Origin: Sphaerisporangium sp039871875
GTDB taxonomy: Bacteria; Actinomycetota; Actinomycetes; Streptosporangiales; Streptosporangiaceae
Direction: 5' to 3'
Length of the DNA: 64,000 bases
NCBI RefSeq assembly: GCF_039871875.1
Contig: NZ_JBDPMD010000011.1
Location: 1 to 64,000, forward strand
The notes beneath the pieces were generated by a model that saw nothing but the letters and a program-made list of their open reading frames with translations, had not been told where the DNA came from and did not search any database. Below are positions 17,103-24,637 of this stretch, piece by piece. The number at the start of each line of letters is the position of its first letter. Within the stretch, counting starts at the first letter, position 1. The position numbers and the translations under genes are program-made.

Positions 17103-18311
17103 CTACTGGACGGGAGTGCCGCCGCGCCAGACGCGGCGGGGCTTCAGGCCGAAGCCCCAGGCGAAGGCGCCTTCGTGGTCGGCGTCCCATTGCACGATGT
17201 CGGCCAGGCGGCCGGGGGCGAGGACGCCGCGGTCGGGGGCGCCGAGCACGGTGGCGCCGCCCAGGGTGGCGGCTCGCAGGGCGTCGCCGACGCTGATGCC
17301 GAAGGCGGCCACGGCGAGGCTGATCACCAGGGACATCGAGGTGATGCCGCAGTGGCCGGGGTTGTGGTCGCTGCCCAGGGCCACTGTGACGCCCTGGGCC
17401 AGCATGCGGCGGACCGGGGGGAGGGTCTGCTGCTGGAGGGCGGTGCCGGGGCACACGACCGCGGGGACGCCGTAGCGGGACAGCAGCGCGATGTCCTCGT
17501 CGGCCGTGTGGTGGAGGAGGTCGGCGGAGGAGCAGCCGAGCTCGGCGGCGAGCTGGACGGCGCCGCGGCGCTTGTAGGCGCCGGCGTGGACGCGCGGGAG
17601 CAGGCCCACGTTGCGGCCGCAGGTGAGGACGAAGCGGGCTTCGTCGGGGGTGAAGTGGCCGTCGTCGCAGTAGACGTCCACGCTGTCGGCGCCCGCCGCG
17701 GCGGCGTCGGCGCACCAGGCGCCCACGGCCTCGACGTAGTCGCGCTGGCGGCCGAAGTACTCAGGCGGGACGACGTGTGCCGCGAGGAAGGTGACGTGCA
17801 CCCGCGGCATCATCGGCTCCTTCTCGAGCTCGCGCAGCAGGCGGACGTCGGCAAGCTCGCCGTCGCGGGTGAGGTGGTAGCCGGTCTTGGCCTCGACGGT
17901 GGTGGTGCCGTTGAGCAGCCAGTCGCGCAGGCGCTCGCGGACGCCGTTGCACAGCGTCCACGGGTCGGTGCCGCGGGTCACGGTGACGGTGGACCCGATG
18001 CCGCCGCCCGCGGCGGTGATGGCGCTCGGCGAGGAGCCGCCGGAGCGCATGGCGAGCTCGGCGTAGCGGTTGCCCGCGTAGACCGGGTGGGTGTGCGCGT
18101 CGATGAGCCCGGGGGTGACCAGGGCGCCGCCGAGGTTCTCGACGTGGTCGACGTCCACGATGTCGTCCACGACGCCGGGCACGCTCTGCGGCAGGTCGGC
18201 GGCGCGTCCGACCCACGCGATGCGGTCGTTGTGCACGAGGATGGCGGCGTTGCTGCAGACGTCGTTGCCCGTCCAGAGCCGGCCGATGTTGGTCAGGAGC
18301 CGTACGGTCAT
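17103..18311 (-). CDS. hutI: Imidazolonepropionase-family amidohydrolase (HutI-like)
   Basis: A 402-residue amidohydrolase. Metal ligands are visible in DAHTHPVYAGNRYAE (H73, H75), then VEAKTGYHLTRDGE, FLAAHVVPPEYF, VDVYCDDGHFT, a His-Ala motif (RVHAGAY) and LGSDHNPGHCG with the active-site Asp. These match imidazolonepropionase, which opens the imidazolone ring in histidine breakdown to N-formimino-glutamate. ATG 18311 gives the family's usual length; the frame extends upstream only through low-complexity sequence. No hutU, hutH or formimidoylglutamate deiminase gene is nearby, so the hut pathway is split or the enzyme is a paralogue with a related substrate. The YHL in place of the usual YGL motif may hint at a variant. 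Confidence 0.85.
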   Translation of the reverse strand: MTVRLLTNIGRLWTGNDVCSNAAILVHNDRIAWVGRAADLPQSVPGVVDDIVDVDHVENLGGALVTPGLIDAHTHPVYAGNRYAELAMRSGGSSPSAITAAGGGIGSTVTVTRGTDPWTLCNGVRERLRDWLLNGTTTVEAKTGYHLTRDGELADVRLLRELEKEPMMPRVHVTFLAAHVVPPEYFGRQRDYVEAVGAWCADAAAAGADSVDVYCDDGHFTPDEARFVLTCGRNVGLLPRVHAGAYKRRGAVQLAAELGCSSADLLHHTADEDIALLSRYGVPAVVCPGTALQQQTLPPVRRMLAQGVTVALGSDHNPGHCGITSMSLVISLAVAAFGISVGDALRAATLGGATVLGAPDRGVLAPGRLADIVQWDADHEGAFAWGFGLKPRRVWRGGTPVQ

Positions 18312-18926
18312 GGCATCACCGCCCCGCCGAAGACCGCGGAGACGTCCCGGCACGCCCTCGGAGCCCAGCTCGCGACGGGCGCCACGCCCGCTGGGTCCGC
18401 CAGGTTTCCGGACGTCATTGGGGGGTCTCCTGATCTCATCCGCACTGAGGTGCGATGACGGCACCGCCCGGATCTTGGCCGGGCGATTCAGTTCAGTTAC
18501 GTTATTTCACAGGTCGGCTCGGTGTACAGGGTTATTGAGAAGAACACCGGTTCGTCTCCCCTGTCCGGGACGGGACCACCAGCACCCCGCCATGACGAAA
18601 CTCCGTACCCCAGCTTCCACCGGCGCCGATCCCGCCCCTGCGGCAGCAGCAGTCACAAGCGTCGTCATGCGAAACCAGCGCCAGAATGTCTTGGTTAGGG
18701 TTTCCATATCGTAGCAATAACAGAGGCGCACCGGCCACAGCGGTTTTCCTGCATGTTCGCGAGGTTTACCGCATATGTCAGCCTTTGCACCGGTCTATCC
18801 CGTTCGGCAGGCCAGAGGGACGTCGGCCCCCCACCCGCGGGATGAAATGATCTTACTGCGGCACCGTGTAGCCTGCATCGAGAGCATGTTCTACTCGCTA
18901 CACATTGGCTGGGCCTGGGAGTTGCC
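18312..18926. other. Divergent intergenic region, hutI / stressosome operon
   Basis: This 615-bp stretch is AT-richer than its surroundings, particularly around 18495-18540 and 18690-18790. It probably carries the promoters of hutI and of the stressosome operon. Open frames of 60-75 codons exist on the minus strand (around 18507-18738), but they lack ribosome binding sites and the local codon pattern. I call no gene and could not place a convincing -35/-10 pair. Confidence 0.5.
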
Positions 18927-19790
18927 TTGACCGTGCAGGATAATACCAGCAGGAGCCATATCCAGGAGTTGATGCGCGACAAGGAGGATCAGATCCTCCA
19001 GCGCTGGGTCGAGATCTCCAGTCAACCCCTGCGCGGCCGCCTCAACGACAACGACACCCGCAAGGAGCTCCAGGAGATCTACCGCGCCTTCGTGCGGTCG
19101 TTCAGCGACCCCGACGCCTCCGCCGAGCTGAACGGCCTGCTCGCCGACCTGTCCCGGAGCCGTGCGCGCCAGGGCTTCACCCCGAGCGAGACGGCGGTCA
19201 CGGTCTACGGGCTGAAGGAGGCGGTCTACGAGATCGTGGAGGCGGACGACACCGAGGAGGCCCTGCGCGGCTTCGTCTGGTTGTCGCGCACCATCGACGG
19301 TCTCGGCCTGCTGACCTTCGAGATCTACAGCGCCGCCCGCGACAAGATCATCACCGACCAGGCGGAGGAGCTCCTCGAGCTGTCCACCCCGGTGGTGAAG
19401 CTGTGGGACGGCATCGTCGGCGTGCCCCTCATCGGCACGCTCGACTCGGCGCGCACCCAGGTCGTCATGGAGAAACTGCTGCAGACCCTCGTGGACACCG
19501 GCTCGGAGTACGCGGTGATCGACATCACCGGCGTGCCCGCCGTGGACACCGAGGTGGCGCAGCACCTTCTCAAGACCGTGATGGCCGCCCGGCTGATGGG
19601 CGCCAGCTGCGTCATCTCCGGCATCCGCCCGCAGATCGCGCACACCATCGTCACCCTCGGCATCGAGTTCGGCGACATCGTCACCAAGGCCTCCCTCGCG
19701 GACGCCCTGGCGTACGTGCTGCGCAAGAGCGGCGTCCAGATCACCTCCAAGGCGAGGACGCGGGTCGCGGTGCGGACCGAGGAGGCCTGA
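18927..19790 (+). CDS. rsbR: Stressosome protein RsbR (STAS domain)
   Basis: A 287-residue RsbR homologue. An N-terminal globin-like sensor domain (about 10-145) is followed by a STAS domain (about 150-265). T171 (PLIGTLD) and T208 (VPAVDT) match the two threonines that RsbT phosphorylates in Bacillus RsbR. With RsbS it forms the stressosome scaffold that holds RsbT until stress. The start is a TTG at 18927 with GGGAG about 6 bases upstream; a GTG two codons later is the alternative. It is first of six overlapping genes, and the next gene starts on its last base. The N-domain lacks an obvious cofactor motif, so the sensed signal is unknown. Confidence 0.9.
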   Translation: MTVQDNTSRSHIQELMRDKEDQILQRWVEISSQPLRGRLNDNDTRKELQEIYRAFVRSFSDPDASAELNGLLADLSRSRARQGFTPSETAVTVYGLKEAVYEIVEADDTEEALRGFVWLSRTIDGLGLLTFEIYSAARDKIITDQAEELLELSTPVVKLWDGIVGVPLIGTLDSARTQVVMEKLLQTLVDTGSEYAVIDITGVPAVDTEVAQHLLKTVMAARLMGASCVISGIRPQIAHTIVTLGIEFGDIVTKASLADALAYVLRKSGVQITSKARTRVAVRTEEA

Positions 19791-20179
19791 TGGACCGGGT
19801 GCCCATCCTCAAGATCGGCGAAATCCTGCTCGTCTCCATCCAGGGCGACCTCGACGACCACACGGTGCTGACCCTGCAGGAGGACATCGCCGACAAGGTC
19901 GTCGCCACCGGCGCCATCGGGCTGATCATCGACATCACCGCCGTGGAGATCGTCGACTCGTTCGTGGGCCGCATGTTGTCCACGATCGCCGGCATGGCGC
20001 GCATGCTGGACGCCGAGACCATCGTCGTCGGCATGCGCCCGGCGGTCGCCATCACCCTGGTCGAGCTCGGCCTGTCCCTCGGCGGACTGCGCACGGCGCT
20101 GGACCTGGAGAAGGGCATCGCGTTGCTCAACCAGCGCGCCGACGCGACCGAGGATGATCTGTCAGCGGTCGGCCGGTGA
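19790..20179 (+). CDS. rsbS: Stressosome protein RsbS (STAS antagonist)
   Basis: A 129-residue single STAS domain. IVDSFVGRM places S57 at the position of the RsbT-phosphorylated serine of Bacillus RsbS, and VGMRPAVAITLVELG is the typical second half. Together with RsbR it sequesters the RsbT kinase. It begins on the last base of rsbR and ends in a GTGA overlap with rsbT, so the stoichiometric partners are translationally coupled. The length is slightly above that of Bacillus RsbS because of a short polar tail (RADATEDDLSAVGR). Confidence 0.92.
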   Translation: MDRVPILKIGEILLVSIQGDLDDHTVLTLQEDIADKVVATGAIGLIIDITAVEIVDSFVGRMLSTIAGMARMLDAETIVVGMRPAVAITLVELGLSLGGLRTALDLEKGIALLNQRADATEDDLSAVGR

Positions 20180-20598
20180 GCGTTCCCCCTGCCGCCGGCA
20201 CGGTCGCGGAACTCGCCATCACCTCCAACGACGAGGTGGTCATGGTGCGCCAGAAGGTCAGGGCGAGCGCCATCGACCTCGGCCTGTCCCTGGTCGACCA
20301 GACCAAGGTGGTCACCGCGGCGAGCGAACTGGCCAGGAACACCCTGGTGCACGCGGGCGGCGGCCGGGCCCGCATCGAGATACTCCAGCAGCCCGGCGGG
20401 CGCCGCGGCATGCGCCTGACCTTCAGCGACGACGGCCCCGGCATCCCCGACACCCGGCTGGCGCTGACCGACGGGTGGACCAGCGGCAGCGGCCTCGGCC
20501 TCGGCCTGAGCGGCAGCAGGCGGCTCGTCGACGAGTTCGAGCTGGACTCCGAACCTGGCCGTGGCACGGTCGTGACGGTGACGAAATGGACCCGTTGA
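20176..20598 (+). CDS. rsbT: Serine/threonine kinase RsbT
   Basis: A 140-residue GHKL kinase. It has an N-box with ELARNTLVHAGGG (catalytic Glu and Asn), G1 motif DDGPGIP and G2 motif GLGLGLSGSRRLVDEF, the last two typical of RsbT rather than RsbW. It phosphorylates RsbR and RsbS, is released from the stressosome, and then activates an RsbU-type phosphatase. A good candidate for that phosphatase is the SpoIIE-domain protein at the end of this operon. The GTG start overlaps rsbS by 4 bases; the 3' end overlaps the next gene by 13 bases. Confidence 0.92.
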   Translation: MSVPPAAGTVAELAITSNDEVVMVRQKVRASAIDLGLSLVDQTKVVTAASELARNTLVHAGGGRARIEILQQPGGRRGMRLTFSDDGPGIPDTRLALTDGWTSGSGLGLGLSGSRRLVDEFELDSEPGRGTVVTVTKWTR

Positions 20599-21593
20599 CC
20601 CCGCCGCAGGACCACTGGCTCAGGATGGAAGACGCGAGCGCCATCGGCGCCGCCCGCAGGATCGCCATCGCACTCGCCAAGGCCGGCGGCTTCGACGAGG
20701 AGCGGACCGGCAGGGTCGGCGTCGCGGTCAGCGAGGCCGCGTCCAACCTCGTCAAGCACGCCACCGCGGGTGTCATGCTGATCCGCTCGCACCCCGAGGC
20801 CGCCACCACCGTGGAGGTCGTCTGCGTGGACGAGGGCCCCGGCATGGCCGACGTGACGGCGAAGATCCAGGACGGCCACTCCACCTCGGGCACGCTCGGC
20901 ATCGGCCTCGGCGCCATCTCGCGCCTGGCGGACACCTGGGACGTCGACTCCCGCCCCGGCCGCGGCACGGTGCTGTGCATGAGCTTCCGCGTGCCGGGCA
21001 GCGTCGCCGCGGGCACGCGTGAGTGCGGCCTGTACCGCCCGGTCGGCGAGGAGGTGGCCTGCGGCGACGCGTTCGCGGTGCGTGACGAGGGCGGCACCGT
21101 GACCGCCATCGTGTGCGACGGCCTCGGCCACGGCATCGCCGCCGCCGCGGCGTCCACCGAGGCGATGCGCGTCTTCCGCTCCCACGCCGGCACCTCGCCC
21201 GGCGAGATCGTCACGCGGGTGCACGAGGCGCTCGGCGGCACGCGGGGCGGCGCGGTGGCCGTCGTCCACGTCGACCGGGCCGCGCGCACCGCCGCGTACG
21301 CGGGGGTGGGCAACATCTCGGGCTGGATCGTGCGCGCCGACCGCCGGCAGGGCATGGTGTCGGTGCCCGGAATCGCCGGCCACCGGGCCCGCGGCGTGCG
21401 TGAGGCGAGCTACGACCTGCCCGATCACGGCCTGGTGGTGCTCCATTCCGACGGCCTGACCGACCGCTGGTCCCTGCAGACCTACCCCGGTCTGCTCACC
21501 CACTCCGCCTCGGTGATCGCCGGCACGCTGCTTCGCGACTGGGCCGTCCGCCGCGACGACGCCTGTGTGCTGGTCCTCCGGGCAGAGCCATGA
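20586..21593 (+). CDS. Fused anti-sigma-type ATPase and PP2C-like phosphatase (RsbX-like)
   Basis: A 335-residue fusion. The N-terminal GHKL ATPase (about 15-135) shows EAASNLVKHA, DEGPGMAD and GIGLGAI. The C-terminal SpoIIE/PP2C-like domain (about 145-335) shows CGDAFAV, CDGLGHGIAAA, VGNISGW and SDGLTD, which carry the metal-binding aspartates. The second half corresponds to RsbX, which dephosphorylates RsbR-P and RsbS-P to reset the stressosome. The first half could phosphorylate a STAS protein, so one polypeptide may hold opposing activities. ATG 20586 lies inside the end of rsbT, and the 3' end overlaps the histidine kinase gene by 4 bases. The same gene order occurs in other actinomycete rsbR operons. 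Confidence 0.85.
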   Translation: MDPLTPPQDHWLRMEDASAIGAARRIAIALAKAGGFDEERTGRVGVAVSEAASNLVKHATAGVMLIRSHPEAATTVEVVCVDEGPGMADVTAKIQDGHSTSGTLGIGLGAISRLADTWDVDSRPGRGTVLCMSFRVPGSVAAGTRECGLYRPVGEEVACGDAFAVRDEGGTVTAIVCDGLGHGIAAAAASTEAMRVFRSHAGTSPGEIVTRVHEALGGTRGGAVAVVHVDRAARTAAYAGVGNISGWIVRADRRQGMVSVPGIAGHRARGVREASYDLPDHGLVVLHSDGLTDRWSLQTYPGLLTHSASVIAGTLLRDWAVRRDDACVLVLRAEP

Positions 21594-22987
21594 GCGGTAC
21601 GGGGACGGGCCCGACGACCGGGGTGACGATGGCCGGTGAGCTGCTCACCACGGCGGTCCGCGACGACCGGGACGTCTTCGCCGTCCGCCAGATCGGCCGT
21701 GAGGTGGCCGAGGCCGTCGGCCTGGACGACCTGGACCGCATCAGGGTCGGCACCGCGCTCAGCGAGGTCGGCCGCGAGATCGTCGCGGGCGCGCGGGACG
21801 CGCACATCGCGTTCCGGCTGGAGGAGCCCGCCGGGCTGGTCGTCGAGATCACCTATTCGCCCGGGAAGCAGGCCATCGCCCCGGCCGGGGTGACTCTGGC
21901 CGGGCGGCTCATGGACGACGTACGGCACGACACCGTACTACGGATCATCACCATGACGAAAAGGGTCACGGACAGCCGGGCGGGCGGCGAGCAGGCGCTC
22001 GCCGCGCTTCGGGCGCGCATGACCGAGTCGGCGCCCACCGGCGTGCTGGACGAGCTGCGGCAGCAGAACCGCGAGCTGGCCGCCGCCCTGGAGGACGCCA
22101 AGGCCCACCGCGAGCAACTGGTCCAGGTGAACGCCGAGCTGGAGGAGACCAACGCGGGCGTGCTCGCGCTGTACAACCAGATCTCGGAGGAACTGGAGGA
22201 GACCAACCGCGGCGTGGTGGCGCTGTACGCCGAGCTGGATGAGAAGTCCGCCCAGCTCCGTGAGGCCAGCGAGGCCAGGAACCGTTTCTGGGCGACGGTC
22301 AGCCACGAGTTGCGCACCCCGCTCAACTCGGTGATCGGCCTGGTGCGGCTGCTGCTCGGCCCGGGCGGCGACGCGCTCACCGAGGAGCAGCAGTTGCAGA
22401 TCGAGCTGATCGGCTCCTCGGCGCAGACCCTGCTCGCCCTGGTCAGCGAGCTGCTCGACATGGCGAAGGCCGAGTCGGGGCGCATCACCCCGGCGCTGTC
22501 GGAGGTCGATCTTCCCGAGCTGGCCGAGCGGCTGCGCATGACGCTGCGCCCCATCAGCGGCACCGAGACGGTGCGCCTGACGGTGGACGTGACGGGCGGC
22601 CCGCGGACGCTGGTCACCGACGAGGTGCTGCTGGTGCGCATCCTGCGCAACCTGCTGTCCAACGCGCTGAAGTTCACCGAGGCCGGGCAGGTGACCATGA
22701 CGGCGCGGGTGGACGACTGCGACGTGGTGTTCGTGGTCGCCGACACCGGCATCGGCATCCCGCGCGAGCACCAGCAACGGGTGTTCGAGGAGTTCTACCA
22801 GGTGCCGGGCACCGCGGCGCTGAACGGCCGGGGCACCGGCCTCGGCCTGCCGTACGCCCGCAGGCTGGCCGAGGCGCTGGGGGGTACGCTGCACTTGTCC
22901 AGCACCCCAGGCGCGGGCACCTCGGTCACCGTGCGGTTGCCCCTCGCCGGGGACGCGACGGGCGGCGTCACCTCTGAGGAGGGATGA
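21590..22987 (+). CDS. Cytoplasmic sensor histidine kinase
   Basis: A 465-residue kinase without TM helices. Residues about 15-110 look like a degenerate GHKL N-terminal half (IGREVAEAVGLDDLDRIRVG) lacking the later ATP motifs. Residues about 150-235 form a coiled coil with repeated LEETN. H239 lies in the H-box SHELRTPLNSVIGL. The ATPase domain has NLLSNALKFTEAG (N-box), DTGIGIP (G1) and GRGTGLGLPYARRL (G2). It overlaps both neighbours by 4 bases and is probably the cognate kinase of the receiver-SpoIIE protein that follows, giving the stressosome a two-component input. The degenerate N-domain may bind a STAS partner; that is inference. Confidence 0.88.
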   Translation: MSGTGTGPTTGVTMAGELLTTAVRDDRDVFAVRQIGREVAEAVGLDDLDRIRVGTALSEVGREIVAGARDAHIAFRLEEPAGLVVEITYSPGKQAIAPAGVTLAGRLMDDVRHDTVLRIITMTKRVTDSRAGGEQALAALRARMTESAPTGVLDELRQQNRELAAALEDAKAHREQLVQVNAELEETNAGVLALYNQISEELEETNRGVVALYAELDEKSAQLREASEARNRFWATVSHELRTPLNSVIGLVRLLLGPGGDALTEEQQLQIELIGSSAQTLLALVSELLDMAKAESGRITPALSEVDLPELAERLRMTLRPISGTETVRLTVDVTGGPRTLVTDEVLLVRILRNLLSNALKFTEAGQVTMTARVDDCDVVFVVADTGIGIPREHQQRVFEEFYQVPGTAALNGRGTGLGLPYARRLAEALGGTLHLSSTPGAGTSVTVRLPLAGDATGGVTSEEG

Positions 22988-24567
22988 TGACCACAGAGCC
23001 CCCTGGCACGATCCTGGTCGTGGACGACACTCCCACCAAGCGGTACATCCTCGGGAGCTGGCTGCGCCGCGCGGGCCATCAGGTGGTGGAGGCCAGTGGC
23101 GGCCAAGAGGCGCTGACCCTGGTGCGCGAGCTGCTCCCCGACGTGGTGGTGCTGGACGTGCGGCTGCCCGACATCGATGGCTACGAGGTGTGCGAGCGCA
23201 TCAAGGCCGACCCCGAGACCGCCGCGCTGCCCGTGCTGCAGATCTCGGCGCACGCCATCGGCGTTGCCGACCGCACCCACGGGCTGGACCGCGGCGCCGA
23301 CGCGTACATGGCCGAGCCGATCGAGCCGGAGGAGTTCATCGCCACCGTGCACGCGGCGCTGCGCTACTCCCGGGCCCGCACCAGGGCCGAGCGCATCGCC
23401 CACCGGCTGCGGCGCCTGACCCAGATCACCCTGGACATCAACTCCGCCACGACGTTCGGTGAGCTGATGCGCGTCGCCGTCGAGGGCACCGCGACCGTGC
23501 TCGGACGGCGCAGCGGGGCGCTGGCGGTCGCGCTCGACGGCGTCGTCCGGCGCTACACGGCGATGGAGCCGGCCCACCCCGCCGTGCGGCTGGGCGCGCC
23601 GGCCGACATCCTGAGCAAGGTGTCCCGGCTGACGCTGGGCGACTCGGCGGGCACCGCCGAGCTGTCGATGACCAAGGAGCAGTGGCGGGAGATCCTGCCG
23701 GACTCCGACACCCGGGCCGGCACCGTGGGGGTGCTCTCCCGCACCAAGGTGGGCCGCCAGCCGGTGTACCTCGCCGTCGAGGGCATGCTGCCGCTGGACC
23801 CCGACGAGCTGGACATCCTCAAGCAGCTCGGCCAGGCCGTCGCGCTGGCGGTGGACGCGCTGCGCGCCTACGCCGAGGAGCACCTGATCGCGCTCACCCT
23901 GCAGCGCAGCTTCCTGCCCGCCCACGTGCCGCAGGTGCCGGGCCTGGAGCTGGCGGTGCGCTACCAGCCGGCGGTGGACAACGTCGAGGTCGGCGGCGAC
24001 TTCTACGAGGTCTCGCCGCTCGGCGACCGGCTGCTGGTGGCGATCGGCGACGTGCAGGGCCATTCGCTCTACGCGGCCACGGTCATGGCGGAGCTGCGGC
24101 ACGGCCTGCGCGCCCTGGCCGTGGAGGGCTGCCACCTCGGCAAGATCCTCGGGCGGCTCAACGACATGCTCCGTCTCTACCACCCGAGCATGACCGCCAC
24201 GGTCTGCCTGATGCTGATCGACCCGGTGGACGGCTCGGTGGAGATGGCCAACGCGGGCCACATCCCCCCGGTGATCATCGGGGACGGCCAGGCGCGCTAC
24301 CACGGCTGGGGCAACCTCCTCATCGGGGCCGCGCCGGAGGCGTACCGCGTGGACCGGTTCACCCTGCCGGACAAGGGCGCGATCCTGCTGTTCACCGACG
24401 GGCTCATCGAGGACCGCGACGTGCCGCTCGACCAGAGCATGGAGGTGGTGCGGCAGCTCGCCATGGCGTTCGACAAGGACCCCGAGCTGTTCTGCGACCG
24501 CCTCATCGACCACTTCGGCGCGCGCGAGGACGACGTGGCCGTGGTCGCCCTGCGCCGCACCCACTGA
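22984..24567 (+). CDS. Receiver-GAF-SpoIIE phosphatase (RsbU-like output protein)
   Basis: A 527-residue protein. The receiver domain (about 8-125) has acidic pocket DD (14-15) and D58 as phospho-acceptor. A GAF-like domain (about 140-285) and a PP2C/SpoIIE phosphatase (about 310-527) follow, the latter with GGDFYEV, GDVQGHS, NAGHIPP, TDGLIED and EDDVAVV. It would dephosphorylate an anti-sigma-antagonist and so free a stress sigma factor; neither is encoded in the window. The receiver is odd: the conserved Lys of the KP motif is replaced by Glu (YMAEPIEPEEF). It overlaps the kinase gene by 4 bases and ends the six-gene operon just before a strong terminator. Confidence 0.9.
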   Translation: MMTTEPPGTILVVDDTPTKRYILGSWLRRAGHQVVEASGGQEALTLVRELLPDVVVLDVRLPDIDGYEVCERIKADPETAALPVLQISAHAIGVADRTHGLDRGADAYMAEPIEPEEFIATVHAALRYSRARTRAERIAHRLRRLTQITLDINSATTFGELMRVAVEGTATVLGRRSGALAVALDGVVRRYTAMEPAHPAVRLGAPADILSKVSRLTLGDSAGTAELSMTKEQWREILPDSDTRAGTVGVLSRTKVGRQPVYLAVEGMLPLDPDELDILKQLGQAVALAVDALRAYAEEHLIALTLQRSFLPAHVPQVPGLELAVRYQPAVDNVEVGGDFYEVSPLGDRLLVAIGDVQGHSLYAATVMAELRHGLRALAVEGCHLGKILGRLNDMLRLYHPSMTATVCLMLIDPVDGSVEMANAGHIPPVIIGDGQARYHGWGNLLIGAAPEAYRVDRFTLPDKGAILLFTDGLIEDRDVPLDQSMEVVRQLAMAFDKDPELFCDRLIDHFGAREDDVAVVALRRTH

Positions 24568-24581
24568 GAGACCACAAAGGA

Positions 24582-24612
24582 AAGGACCGGCCGGGACGAC
24601 CGGCCGGTCCTT
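24582..24612. terminator. Bidirectional terminator between the stressosome operon and hflX
   Basis: Arms 24582-24593 and 24601-24612 (AAGGACCGGCCG and its complement) pair perfectly over 12 bp around a 7-nt loop. They sit between two convergent stop codons, so the hairpin serves both strands. Confidence 0.85.
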
Positions 24613-24637
24613 CCGCGGACCAATGCTTTCAGACGGC

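Noticed and set aside
18507..18738. Small minus-strand ORFs upstream of rsbR
   Set aside because: No RBS, no GC3 pattern and no recognisable domain; the region is better read as promoter DNA.
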